Shown in pieces: positions 43,945 through 52,991 of a DNA stretch of 64,000 nt (its first letter is position 1; every line of letters begins with the position of its first letter). The stretch is from an uncultured Saprospiraceae bacterium. GTDB lineage: Bacteria > Bacteroidota > Bacteroidia > Chitinophagales > Saprospiraceae. The stretch spans positions 60,064 to 124,063 of the forward strand of contig CALKJD010000002.1 of NCBI GenBank assembly GCA_937995755.1, written 5' to 3'. The notes below the pieces were generated by a model, which saw nothing but the letters and a program-made list of their open reading frames with translations, was not told the origin of the DNA and did no database searches. A program made the position numbers and the translations under genes.

Positions 43945-44718
43945 ATGTCTCAAATGCAGATCGTCTCACTCACCACGGATTTTGGTATAGCTGACTACTT
44001 TGTAGCTGACCTCAAAGCGTCCATACTGACTCAGTATGCGGCAGTTCAGTTTGTGGATGTGAGCCACGAGATTGCCTCTCATGATATAATGCAGGCGGCA
44101 TATTATATTCAGAATGTCAAAAAATCATTCCCTGTTGGGACTATTCATATAGTTGCCGTTTACAATTATTATAGCGAAAAGAGCAAATTTGTAGCTATTG
44201 AGATGGAGGGCCAATATTTTTTAGGCCCTAATAATGGAGTTTTTTCTCTCGTATTCAATAATATAGATCCGAGTAAAGTAAGAGAAATAGATTTTGGTGA
44301 AGGAATGTCCTTGACCCAGATATTTAGTAATGCCGTAGCGCTTATTAGCAACGGTATACCGATTGAGGATATAGGCCCTGTAATAGAAGATTTTCAATCC
44401 AAGCTCCCTATTAGTCCTGTGATTACACCTTCACAGATCAGAGCGACTATCCTTCATATTGATCATTTCAACAATGCAGTGATTAATATCACTAAAGATC
44501 AGTTTGACAGAATCAAGGATGGCCGTCAGTTTGAGATATACTATAAGCAAACAGACCCCATAAGAGAAATTAGCAATCATTATGGAGAAGTCGCAGTAGG
44601 AGAGGTCTTGGCTCTATTTGATAGTACAGGATACTTGGTAATAGCCATTAATATGGAAAGGGCTTCTGATCAACTCAATCTCATCAAGAACGAGACGATT
44701 CAAATCAACTTTATATGA
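43945..44718 (+). CDS. DUF62-family SAM hydrolase (SAM hydroxide adenosyltransferase)
   Basis: A 257-residue member of the fold that cleaves S-adenosylmethionine, giving adenosine and methionine with water as nucleophile. TTDFGIADYFV near residue 9 carries the conserved Asp, DVSHEI near residue 38 the next acidic residue. The long insertion of the halogenases is absent, so hydrolysis is expected rather than fluorination or chlorination. It overlaps the next gene by 4 bases. Confidence 0.88.
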   Translation: MSQMQIVSLTTDFGIADYFVADLKASILTQYAAVQFVDVSHEIASHDIMQAAYYIQNVKKSFPVGTIHIVAVYNYYSEKSKFVAIEMEGQYFLGPNNGVFSLVFNNIDPSKVREIDFGEGMSLTQIFSNAVALISNGIPIEDIGPVIEDFQSKLPISPVITPSQIRATILHIDHFNNAVINITKDQFDRIKDGRQFEIYYKQTDPIREISNHYGEVAVGEVLALFDSTGYLVIAINMERASDQLNLIKNETIQINFI

Positions 44719-45020
44719 TCAAACGGATAGTAAAGCTCCATATCAAACCAGAAGAACAAGAGACATTTAAAGACTTGTTTCTCAAGAGTAAATCAATAAT
44801 ACTAACGTTTGATTGTTATCATGTTGAATGCTTGCAAGCGATAGATGAGCCTAGTACTTTTTTTACATATAGTCATTGGAAGTCTGTAGAAGCGCTCAAT
44901 ACATATCGCCACTCTGATGAATTTGATAATATTTGGAAGAATACTAAAGCTTTATTCGGTGATAGGGCTAAAGCTTGGAGCACACAAGAGGTAGTTTCGC
45001 TGGATAATTCAGTGAAATAA
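44715..45020 (+). CDS. Antibiotic biosynthesis monooxygenase-fold protein (ABM)
   Basis: A 101-residue protein with the ferredoxin-like ABM fold: VKLHIKPEEQETF starts it and FFTYSHWKSVEAL sits in the middle. Family members include heme-degrading and quinol monooxygenases as well as non-enzymes. No catalytic residue can be assigned. Translation is probably coupled to the SAM hydrolase through a 4-base overlap. Confidence 0.78.
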   Translation: MIKRIVKLHIKPEEQETFKDLFLKSKSIILTFDCYHVECLQAIDEPSTFFTYSHWKSVEALNTYRHSDEFDNIWKNTKALFGDRAKAWSTQEVVSLDNSVK

Positions 45021-45066
45021 ACCTTTACCTTGAGATCATTTCATCTACTATACCGTTATTACTACC

Positions 45067-45561
45067 ATGTGGATCTTTCTATACATTTCTTTATTACTCA
45101 CAGGGTCTGTAGATCATGATGTGCACTTGAGCAAGAGTGAAGTCAATTACGACACTAAATCAAGGTCTGTACAGCTAAGTATTAGTTTGTTTCTTGACGA
45201 TATGGAGGTAGCTTTAGCAGCCAGAGGTGCTGATAATGTAAAGCTATTCAGCTCTTATGAAGTAGATAATGCAGATGTTCTAATCCAAGACTACCTAAGT
45301 GATAAATTGAGATTTAGCCAAAGTGGTGTGGATCTTTCAACGATCTACTTAGGTAGAGAAATCAGTGAAGATCTATCCGCCGTTTGGTGTTATATAGAAG
45401 TAGCAGATATTGCTGTAGACCAAGTACTATCCGTGACTAATGAAATATTTATGGAGATATACGATGATCAGAAGCATGTAATGGTGATTACAAAAGACCA
45501 TAAGCGTATAGACCATTGGATAATAGACGATGCACCTTACACCGAAGACATAAGATTTTAA
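45067..45561 (+). CDS. DUF6702-like secreted protein
   Basis: A 164-residue protein. A hydrophobic start (MWIFLYISLLLTGS) is a short signal. The mature part opens with HDVHLSKSEVNYD and is rich in strand segments, fitting DUF6702, a Bacteroidota family of unknown function often next to a peptidase gene. Here it precedes mutY by 4 bases, so it probably shares its operon. Confidence 0.7.
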   Translation: MWIFLYISLLLTGSVDHDVHLSKSEVNYDTKSRSVQLSISLFLDDMEVALAARGADNVKLFSSYEVDNADVLIQDYLSDKLRFSQSGVDLSTIYLGREISEDLSAVWCYIEVADIAVDQVLSVTNEIFMEIYDDQKHVMVITKDHKRIDHWIIDDAPYTEDIRF

Positions 45562-45565
45562 GGCG

Positions 45566-46615
45566 GTGGACTCTCATACTTTCAAGAACATATTGATAGA
45601 TTGGTACGAAGATCGCAAAAGAGATCTTCCGTGGCGTCATACCACAGACCCTTATAAGATCTGGCTTTCTGAGATCATACTACAGCAGACTAGAGTAGTA
45701 CAGGGCATGAGTTACTACGAAGCATTTGTTACAAACTATCCTACGGTAGCTGACCTTGCTCGTGCATCTGAAGATGATGTACTTACCTTATGGAAAGGGC
45801 TCGGTTACTATAGTCGTGCACGTAATCTGCATTACTCTGCTAAGTATATTATGGAGTATCATGATGGCGAATTTCCAACCACCTATAAAGAAGTAATTGC
45901 ACTTAAAGGTGTGGGAAAATACACTGCAGCTGCTATTTGCAGCTTTGCTTATAAGGATGTTTATCCAGTAGTAGATGGTAACGTATTGCGTGTTATTAGC
46001 AGGCTATTTGGTATTACAGATGCTATAGATTCACCAGCTACAGTGAAACAAATCTACGCTATATCTGAGTCATTGATCGATAGAGATAGGCCTGATCAGT
46101 ACAATCAGGCTATTATGGAATTTGGAGCTATGCAGTGTACAGCCAAATCACCTAACTGTACAGATTGTCCGATGAAAGAGGACTGTGTGGCTCGAGCCGA
46201 AGATATTATAGATCAGATACCCTACAAAGCCAAGAAAGTCAAAAGAAAGTCGCGATTTTTCCATTACCTCATCTGGGAAGATGAAGGACAAACTGTAGTA
46301 CAGCGAAGGGAAGAGAAGGATATATGGCAAGGTCTATACCAATACCCACTTATCGAAACGGACAATATTAGACAAATAGAACTATCTAAAATGTGCGAAG
46401 GATATATTCCTGAGGTACAGAAGAATGTTGAGATTCAAAAAGTCTCGGAGGTGCATTTACAAAAGCTTACTCATAGAGACATCCACGCTCGGTTTTACCA
46501 TCTATTAGTCTCAGATATTCAATTAGTTATAAAGAACGAGTATTTCTTGGTAGATCAGAAAAAAGTATCAAACTTTGCACTACCGAAGGTAATTGATGCT
46601 TACCTTAGTCAATAG
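45566..46615 (+). CDS. mutY: A/G-specific adenine glycosylase MutY
   Basis: Removes adenine mispaired with 8-oxoguanine. The 349 residues contain the catalytic E36 (LSEIILQQTRV), the helix-hairpin-helix LKGVGKYTA (about 108-116), the catalytic Asp in PVVDGNVLR, and the 4Fe-4S cysteines CTAKSPNCTDCPMKEDC near residue 192 in the C-x6-C-x2-C-x5-C spacing. A C-terminal NUDIX-like domain (about 230-345) recognises the oxidised base. The start is GTG. The order mutY-ssb-gldE-gldD is the usual arrangement in gliding Bacteroidota. Confidence 0.96.
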   Translation: MDSHTFKNILIDWYEDRKRDLPWRHTTDPYKIWLSEIILQQTRVVQGMSYYEAFVTNYPTVADLARASEDDVLTLWKGLGYYSRARNLHYSAKYIMEYHDGEFPTTYKEVIALKGVGKYTAAAICSFAYKDVYPVVDGNVLRVISRLFGITDAIDSPATVKQIYAISESLIDRDRPDQYNQAIMEFGAMQCTAKSPNCTDCPMKEDCVARAEDIIDQIPYKAKKVKRKSRFFHYLIWEDEGQTVVQRREEKDIWQGLYQYPLIETDNIRQIELSKMCEGYIPEVQKNVEIQKVSEVHLQKLTHRDIHARFYHLLVSDIQLVIKNEYFLVDQKKVSNFALPKVIDAYLSQ

Positions 46616-46669
46616 CCCTAAAATCAGGTATATTTATTGCATTCTTTTTTACTATAAAAAATCAGCGTT

Positions 46670-47128
46670 ATGATTAATAAAGTGACACTTATCGGTAACC
46701 TAGGAAGAGATCCTGAAATCAAGCACTTAGAAAGTGGTTCGGTAGTAGGTAAATTTTCGATTGCTACCAATGAAAATTATAGAGATAAGGCTGGTGAGTG
46801 GCAAACTCAAACAGAGTGGCATGATGTGGTGGTTTGGAGGATGTTAGCCGAAAGAGCTGAAAGAGATCTTAAAAAAGGTAGTCTTTGTTATGTAGAAGGT
46901 AAACTAACACATAGAAAGTATCAAGATAAGGATGGAAACGAAAAGTATATTACTGAAGTAGTGGCCAATAATATTAAGCTGCTTGAAAAAAGAGAATCAG
47001 GTGCTAAGACGTATGACAATTTTCCACCAGTAGATGCATCAGGAACTATGTCGTCTCCAACAGCTAATCCAAGCAAAGTAGAAGACTCTGGAGCATTACA
47101 AGCAGAAGATGATGATCTTCCATTTTAA
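46670..47128 (+). CDS. ssb: Single-stranded DNA-binding protein
   Basis: A 152-residue OB-fold protein that coats single-stranded DNA. It opens MINKVTLIGNLGRDPE, contains the family's YVEGKLTHRKYQDKDG segment (about 82-97), and ends with an acidic tip EAEDDDLPF-like DDDLPF that recruits repair proteins. It lies between mutY and gldE, an arrangement common in Bacteroidota. Confidence 0.97.
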   Translation: MINKVTLIGNLGRDPEIKHLESGSVVGKFSIATNENYRDKAGEWQTQTEWHDVVVWRMLAERAERDLKKGSLCYVEGKLTHRKYQDKDGNEKYITEVVANNIKLLEKRESGAKTYDNFPPVDASGTMSSPTANPSKVEDSGALQAEDDDLPF

Positions 47129-47162
47129 TATCAAACAAGATTAATTAACTAAAACCAACACT

Positions 47163-48572
47163 TTGGACCCTGAGCCCCCTGCCGAACTTTTAGCTATTGC
47201 TACACCACTGTTTATGATGGTGCTAATGTCTACAGGTACGATGATGTCCATTGTGCTATTGCTATTTTTGATAATAGCTTCAGCTTTGATTTCTGGATCA
47301 GAAGTTGCCTATTTTTCACTCTCTCCGAATAATATACGTGAGCTAGTAGAAGAGGATAGCGTAAGCAGCCGTAGGATTATCTCATTGAAAGAGAAACCTA
47401 GGACACTTTTAGCAACGATATTGATAGCTAATAATTTTATTAACATTGCTATTGTAGTTATCTCTGATAGTGTTCTCAAGGATATGATTGGTAAGGATAC
47501 TCTTACCAATATAGGGGAGTGGTTATACAATACTTTTCTTGGCAATTTCTTTACGGCTACATTATTGGCTAATGGATTTAACTTCCTACTTACGGTAGTA
47601 GGAGTTACATTTATCTTAGTACTCTTCGGTGAAGTGGCACCAAAGTTATACGCCAACATTAATAATCTTTCTTTTGCTAAAAAGGTATCACTCCCTCTTA
47701 AGGTACTGACATGGATATTTATGCCATTAAGCAGATTGTTAGTTTCATTCTCTAATTCAATAGAGCGAAGATTGGCTAGTAATAATCTATCTATCACGAG
47801 TAAGGAAGATCTCGATAAAGCCATAGAGCTTACAGTAAATGCTGAGGAAGGAAGTCAATCAGGGCAAGAGGCAGATATACTCAAAGGGATTGTAAAATTC
47901 AGTGACCATCAAGTGAAGCAGATCATGAAGCCTCGGATAGATGTAGTAGCAATAGATATAGAAGAGAATTTCAATAGTCTGATGACATTAGTCAAAAATT
48001 CTGGCTACTCTAGAATACCTGTTTTTGAAGAGGATTTTGATTCTATTAAAGGTATGTTATATGTCAAAGATCTCCTTGGACATACGCAAGAAGATAATAA
48101 TTTTAGATGGCAAGCGCTGATACGAGAGCAAATCCTATATGTGCCAGAATCAAAAAAGATAGATGAGTTGCTTAAAGAGTTTCAGTCTAAGAGAATGCAT
48201 ATGGCTATTGTAGTGGACGAATATGGTGGTAGTGCAGGTATTGTGACTCTTGAAGATATTATGGAAGAAGTGATCGGAGATATCAGAGATGAGTTTGATG
48301 AAGATCAAGAAGTGGATTACATTCAGATCGGAAAGAATAACTATATTTTTGAAGGTAAAACATTACTCAATGACGTTTGTCGTATCATAGGAGAAGATAC
48401 TTCGATATTTGATAAAAGTAAAGGTGAGGCAGATTCACTTGCAGGATTGATGCTAGAGATGACAGGTGTAATCCCTAAGCAAGAGAAAGAAATTGTGATT
48501 GGGAACATTATACTAAAAGTGATAAGCGTTAATAAGAGGAGAATTGAAAAAATAAACGTGAGGAAGAAATAG
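47163..48572 (+). CDS. gldE: GldE, CorC/HlyC-type membrane protein of the gliding locus
   Basis: A 469-residue membrane protein with an N-terminal DUF21/CNNM-type domain of four segments (about 20-205), a CBS pair (about 240-370) and a C-terminal CorC_HlyC domain (about 385-465). GldE is required for normal gliding in Flavobacterium, and is thought to support GldD. The two CBS units are visible at LVKNSGYSRIPVFEED and AIVVDEYGGSAGIVT. The start is TTG. Gene order mutY-ssb-gldE-gldD supports the name over a generic hemolysin or CorC label. Confidence 0.92.
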   Translation: MDPEPPAELLAIATPLFMMVLMSTGTMMSIVLLLFLIIASALISGSEVAYFSLSPNNIRELVEEDSVSSRRIISLKEKPRTLLATILIANNFINIAIVVISDSVLKDMIGKDTLTNIGEWLYNTFLGNFFTATLLANGFNFLLTVVGVTFILVLFGEVAPKLYANINNLSFAKKVSLPLKVLTWIFMPLSRLLVSFSNSIERRLASNNLSITSKEDLDKAIELTVNAEEGSQSGQEADILKGIVKFSDHQVKQIMKPRIDVVAIDIEENFNSLMTLVKNSGYSRIPVFEEDFDSIKGMLYVKDLLGHTQEDNNFRWQALIREQILYVPESKKIDELLKEFQSKRMHMAIVVDEYGGSAGIVTLEDIMEEVIGDIRDEFDEDQEVDYIQIGKNNYIFEGKTLLNDVCRIIGEDTSIFDKSKGEADSLAGLMLEMTGVIPKQEKEIVIGNIILKVISVNKRRIEKINVRKK

Positions 48573-48606
48573 TCTTACACTGATTCAGTAAACTTAAATA
48601 ATATTC

Positions 48607-49206
48607 ATGCAGTTAAATAGATTTATAATAGGCTTAGTCGCACTGAGTATTTTGATTATTAGTTGTGGTGGAGAAGATACAGTGCCAGTACCAAAACCCA
48701 GAATGTATCCAAGGGTAGATTTTCCTGAGAGAGGATATCAGGCATACGATAATTCTGATTGTAACTATGCATTTGAATACCCTAATTATGCTGAAGTCAA
48801 ACAAGATCAATATCAATTTGGAGATCAAGCAGCCAATGCATGTTGGTTTAATTTAGAATTTCCCAATCTTAATGCATCACTTCATTGCGATTACACTGAG
48901 ATCGGTAAAGAATCATTTGGCTCATTATTGCAAGATGCTTTTAAGATAGTAGGTAAGCATAACATTAAGGCCAATTTTAGAGAAGAGAGTGTAATTCATA
49001 ATGAGCAAAATGTAGGAGGGTTATTGTTTAATATAAAAGGTCCTGTGGCTACTCCCTATCAATTTTATTTAAGTGATACGACACAGCACTTCTTTAGAGC
49101 TTCTTTATATTTTAATAGTCAAGTGAACCCTGATTCTATGCAAGTCATTCATGATTTCATTAAAACGGATATCGACCATATGATTAAGACTTTTGAGTGG
49201 AAATAA
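48607..49206 (+). CDS. gldD: GldD gliding motility lipoprotein
   Basis: A 199-residue lipoprotein; LIISCGG is the lipobox, with the cysteine near residue 20. The mature chain starts PKPRMYPRVDFPERGYQ, and NYAFEYPNYA and NLEFPNLNASLHCDY follow in the order known for GldD. GldD is needed for gliding and acts with the type IX secretion system. The gene follows gldE, as in other gliders. Other gliding genes (gldK-N, sprA) are not in this window. Confidence 0.93.
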   Translation: MQLNRFIIGLVALSILIISCGGEDTVPVPKPRMYPRVDFPERGYQAYDNSDCNYAFEYPNYAEVKQDQYQFGDQAANACWFNLEFPNLNASLHCDYTEIGKESFGSLLQDAFKIVGKHNIKANFREESVIHNEQNVGGLLFNIKGPVATPYQFYLSDTTQHFFRASLYFNSQVNPDSMQVIHDFIKTDIDHMIKTFEWK

Positions 49207-49235
49207 GAATATAGAAGAAGTAAAATATAGACCAA

Positions 49236-50303
49236 TTGATCCAGAATATACTCGTACGAATATTACTTAGTCCTTTTTCCTTGTTATATGGAATAGGTGT
49301 ATGGTTGCGTAATGTTGCCTATGATACAGGCTTAGTCAAGGCTACCAAATTTAGTCTTCCTGTTATTAGCGTAGGCAACCTGTCTGTAGGTGGAGCAGGT
49401 AAATCTCCTCATGTAGAATATCTTATAGAATTACTAAAGCCATATATTGATGTAGCCACATTAAGTCGCGGATATATGCGTAAGACAAAGGGATTCAAAT
49501 TAGTAGAATACCAAGATACAGCCGAAAGCGTTGGTGATGAACCTCTGCAGTACAAGCGAAAATATAATGACCTAGTAGTAGCGGTATCCGAAAGTAGAAA
49601 TACAGGAATACCCATGATACTACAGCACCATCCTAATGTACAAACGATACTTTTGGATGATGCATATCAGCATAGAGCGGTAACTCCAGGACTCAACATA
49701 TTGTTGACGCAGCATGATTTACCATTTACAAGAGATAGCTTACTGCCAGTAGGGCGATTACGTGAATGGAAAGTAGCTTATAAGCGCGCAGATATAATAA
49801 TAGTTACTAAGTGTCCAGAGGATATTACTGAAGAAGATAAGTTAAAATTGATAGAAGAAATTAATCCTTTCTCCCATCAACAAATGTATTTTAGTAGGTA
49901 TGAATACCAGATGCCATATCATTTTATTCATTTGAAGAATAGGCTCGACCTAGATCAAAGTCAGCAAGTTTTATTGATTAGCGCTATCGCCAATACCGAT
50001 TACCTTCTAGATTATTTGGAGCCTAAAGTTGGGACAATACAACACTTGGAGTATGAAGATCATCATCCCTTTACCGAAGAAGACCTGAGATACCAGAAGA
50101 AAGTATATGATAATATGGAAGGTGATAATAAAATTATTTTAACTACGGAGAAAGATGCGATGCGATTAGAGCCGTATCGCAAGCAATTTTTCGATTGGGG
50201 AATTAATATTTACGTATTACCTATTAAGGTGAAATTCATTTTTGACGAACAAGAAAAATTTAATGAATCTATTAAAGATTTCTTACTTCGATTCAAAGTT
50301 TAA
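49236..50303 (+). CDS. lpxK: Tetraacyldisaccharide 4'-kinase
   Basis: Phosphorylates the lipid A precursor disaccharide, the sixth step of lipid A assembly. The 355 residues hold one N-terminal membrane anchor (about 2-22), a P-loop in SVGNLSVGGAGKSP near residues 48-61, and LTTEKDAMRLEP near residue 305, all family marks. The start is TTG. It lies 29 bases after gldD and may share its transcript, linking outer-membrane building and motility genes by position only. Confidence 0.95.
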   Translation: MIQNILVRILLSPFSLLYGIGVWLRNVAYDTGLVKATKFSLPVISVGNLSVGGAGKSPHVEYLIELLKPYIDVATLSRGYMRKTKGFKLVEYQDTAESVGDEPLQYKRKYNDLVVAVSESRNTGIPMILQHHPNVQTILLDDAYQHRAVTPGLNILLTQHDLPFTRDSLLPVGRLREWKVAYKRADIIIVTKCPEDITEEDKLKLIEEINPFSHQQMYFSRYEYQMPYHFIHLKNRLDLDQSQQVLLISAIANTDYLLDYLEPKVGTIQHLEYEDHHPFTEEDLRYQKKVYDNMEGDNKIILTTEKDAMRLEPYRKQFFDWGINIYVLPIKVKFIFDEQEKFNESIKDFLLRFKV

Positions 50304-50323
50304 TATGTCTTCTTTGAATAGAG

Positions 50324-51607
50324 CTATCGTCTCTTCACCTTGCTTATTATTAATCTGAGCCCTTTGTCAGAATTAAAGTAACTCCAGCTCCAGTTAATAA
50401 AAACAACAACTCTATTTCTGAAATCAACGAGTAACATTAGATGTAAGAACATCCAAACCATCCAGGCTATTATTCCTGAAAATTTGATAAATGATAAATC
50501 AACCACCGCTTTATTCTTTCCTATAGTGGCCATCGTTCCTCGATCCTTATATTTAAAAGGTTTAATCTCTTTATTTTTAGCTAGTAAATTAAAGTTGGTG
50601 GCTAAGTGGTTTCCTTGTTGGCTTGCTACTGACGCTAACATTGGATGTCCATTTTTAGTGTTGTCGGACTCTACACTAGCTACATCTCCAATACTATATA
50701 CACTACTATCACAGTTTTTGATTTTGTGGTATTCATCAGTAGTTACTCTATTACTTCTGTTAGTAGCATTTTGAAATCCTTCTACTGGAGCTCCTTTTAC
50801 TCCAGCCGTCCAAATCAGAGTTTTGGTATTGATGTTCTCTTTACTTGTTATGGCATTGTTGCCATCGTAGTCTTTTACAGTTGTGTTTAAGTCAACGGAT
50901 ATTCCAAGTTTTTCTAGAAAATTCAGTGCACTTTTAGATGCTTCTTCACTCATGTTTTTGAGTACTCTATCCGAAGCCTCTATTATCTGAATTTTCATTT
51001 GATCAATATCTAAGTCAGGATAATCTTTTCTAAGAGATTCTTTTTTTAACTCCGCAAGCGCCCCAGCTAATTCGACGCCAGTAGCTCCACCACCAACGAT
51101 TACAAAGTTTAGATACTTTTGCCTATCTTCTGCAGTTGGAAGCGAAAGGGCTTCTTCAAAATTTTGGATTATTATACTTCTTAGATCTAGTGACTCTCTT
51201 AAACTTTTCATAGTGAAACCATATTTCTCTATGCTATCAATGCCAAAGAAATTGGTAGTAGCTCCAGTAGCCATTACTAGATGATCGTAATGTACAGAGC
51301 CTATATTAGTTTGAATTAAATTGATAGTTGTGTTTACGGATTCAACTTCCGCCATTCTAAAATGAAAATTAGCCTTTCCACTAAATGTTTTTCTGATAGG
51401 GTATACTATGGAATCTGGCTCTAGTCCTGAGCTCGCTACTTGATACATTAGCGGCTGAAACGTATGGTAATTGTTTCGATCAATAAGTACGATTTGATAA
51501 TGTGTGCTGTTAATTTTATTAACAAATTTTAGTCCAGCAAAACCACAACCTACAATGACTATTCTAGGTAAGTCGGAATTAGGGATACTCATTATTTTGC
51601 CATTCAT
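50324..51607 (-). CDS. NDH-2-like FAD-dependent NADH dehydrogenase
   Basis: A 427-residue flavoprotein. IVIVGCGFAGL near residue 11 is the FAD-binding Rossmann motif, and VIVGGGATGVELAGAL near residue 170 the NAD(P)H one. Residues about 365-425 contain one or two membrane-associating segments. It oxidises NADH to reduce quinones without pumping protons. Some members act as sulfide or disulfide reductases, but the redox-active cysteine pair is not evident. It stands alone, convergent with lpxK across 20 bases. Confidence 0.92.
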   Translation of the reverse strand: MNGKIMSIPNSDLPRIVIVGCGFAGLKFVNKINSTHYQIVLIDRNNYHTFQPLMYQVASSGLEPDSIVYPIRKTFSGKANFHFRMAEVESVNTTINLIQTNIGSVHYDHLVMATGATTNFFGIDSIEKYGFTMKSLRESLDLRSIIIQNFEEALSLPTAEDRQKYLNFVIVGGGATGVELAGALAELKKESLRKDYPDLDIDQMKIQIIEASDRVLKNMSEEASKSALNFLEKLGISVDLNTTVKDYDGNNAITSKENINTKTLIWTAGVKGAPVEGFQNATNRSNRVTTDEYHKIKNCDSSVYSIGDVASVESDNTKNGHPMLASVASQQGNHLATNFNLLAKNKEIKPFKYKDRGTMATIGKNKAVVDLSFIKFSGIIAWMVWMFLHLMLLVDFRNRVVVFINWSWSYFNSDKGLRLIISKVKRR

Positions 51608-51929
51608 AATTGATATTATAAGAATGTGAACTGATGTAAGTGTTAACAGATTTTATTAAATCAAGTTTACTTTTATATTCTTTATTTAAATTTAAACTAA
51701 CCTTTTATTATACTTAGACTATTAATTTTAATTGCGCCTTGGTTTGTCCTCTATTTTAAGAAAATTAAAGTTAGAAAATGAACGCTTTTGGAAATAAATA
51801 ACTCTAAGGTGTTATTGATGACCTTATATAAGTATGATCTCATCTCAAATGCATAATACTAGGAGATTGAATCGGTTGAAATCATTGCATGATTATATGA
51901 ATTGCGTAAAAGTTACTTAATTAATAGAA
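51608..51929. other. 322-base gene-free region
   Basis: AT-rich. I found only short inverted repeats (AAGGT/ACCTT and ATCAT/ATGAT), no convincing promoter and no open frame of note. Confidence 0.6.
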
Positions 51930-52334
51930 TTACTTAGGCAGTTTTTTTAGTTTACTAAATTTCTCATCTATTTCTATCGCTTCTTGTATAAGTACATCAA
52001 GCACTACTTCATCTATTTCTTCTAATGTATAGTATGTGATACCATAGATTTGGACTCTATCTTTGGGGTTAAGGGCTCCTTGAGGATCTTTCATCCATCG
52101 ACCATGAAGGAAGCATAGTTCTATTCCTCTACTGCTTCGTTGAGGTTCTAGTTTTTTAGATCGTTTTTTTTGAGGATTAATATAGCAAAGCCATTTTTTT
52201 ATATCATAAAAAGGCACTTTATATCGAAGCTTGTAGGTCATGCCATATCGCTGAGTTAATAGGTCGTGTAGATAGCTTACTATTTCTTGTTCTTGTTCTT
52301 CTAGTTGATGTATATAAGATTCTACAGGATTCAT
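51930..52334 (-). CDS. DUF1801-family protein
   Basis: A 134-residue soluble protein. The start NPVESYIHQLEEQEQEIV and the end EIDEVVLDVLIQEAIEI match DUF1801, small helical-sheet proteins with iron-related or unknown function. A long basic middle (KKRSKKLEPQRSSRG) sets it apart. It is divergent from the PH-domain pair. Confidence 0.75.
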   Translation of the reverse strand: MNPVESYIHQLEEQEQEIVSYLHDLLTQRYGMTYKLRYKVPFYDIKKWLCYINPQKKRSKKLEPQRSSRGIELCFLHGRWMKDPQGALNPKDRVQIYGITYYTLEEIDEVVLDVLIQEAIEIDEKFSKLKKLPK

Positions 52335-52466
52335 GATAAGATAATTGGTTGAAATAAGGAGATAAGATACGGAAGTGAATATATTAGTCCAACGAATTTA
52401 CATCTTCATCGAACTAAGACAAGTATCTCTAGAAATTAAATTAACTTAGCTTACCAAGCAGTCAAT

Positions 52467-52991
52467 ATGGAATTTAGCAATCAGCAAATAGTAGAATCCG
52501 AATTACCCTCAGTATTAGATATAAGTTATAGACCGATACAGAGGAAATATCGTAGAGTATCTATAATCGTTTCTAGCATTATCGCTTTAATTATACTCGC
52601 TATACCTCTTACTATTAATATACTAGCTGGTGAGACGTGGTTCTATGATCAGATTATATACATATTGTGTATTTGGGCTGTGATCTATGGTTTCATGATA
52701 TTAATTTCCTTTAAAGGGTATCAGCATAAGGGATATGCCATGAGGGAGCGTGACATCATTTTTAAGAAAGGTTGGATATGGCGAAGTTCTACGATAGTAC
52801 CATTCAATAGAATACAACATACTGAAATTGATCAGGGACCAATAGATCGAATTTTTGGCTTGTCTGTACTTAAGATATTTACAGCAGGTGGATCGTCAAG
52901 TGATCTTAAGATACCTGGATTGTTACCAGAAACAGCAAATCAACTTAAAGATTATATTCAACTTAAAGTCGGAAGGGATGAAGAAGAATAG
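52467..52991 (+). CDS. Bacterial PH-domain (YdbS-like) membrane protein
   Basis: A 174-residue protein. Two membrane segments (about 32-52 and 62-82) are followed by a bacterial pleckstrin homology domain (about 90-165); STIVPFNRIQHTEIDQGPI is the family segment. Such pairs (YdbS and YdbT) influence envelope stress handling in Bacillus but the mechanism is unclear. The following YdbT-like gene overlaps by 14 bases, which supports one functional unit. Confidence 0.88.
   Translation: MEFSNQQIVESELPSVLDISYRPIQRKYRRVSIIVSSIIALIILAIPLTINILAGETWFYDQIIYILCIWAVIYGFMILISFKGYQHKGYAMRERDIIFKKGWIWRSSTIVPFNRIQHTEIDQGPIDRIFGLSVLKIFTAGGSSSDLKIPGLLPETANQLKDYIQLKVGRDEEE

Noticed and set aside
43945..44718. 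Halogenase (fluorinase or chlorinase)
   Set aside because: The extra loop of the halogenases is absent, so the DUF62 protein is better called a SAM hydrolase.
52855..52977. 41-codon upstream extension of the YdbT-like frame
   Set aside because: It runs inside the YdbS-like gene and the ATG at 52978 has a good ribosome-binding sequence before it.
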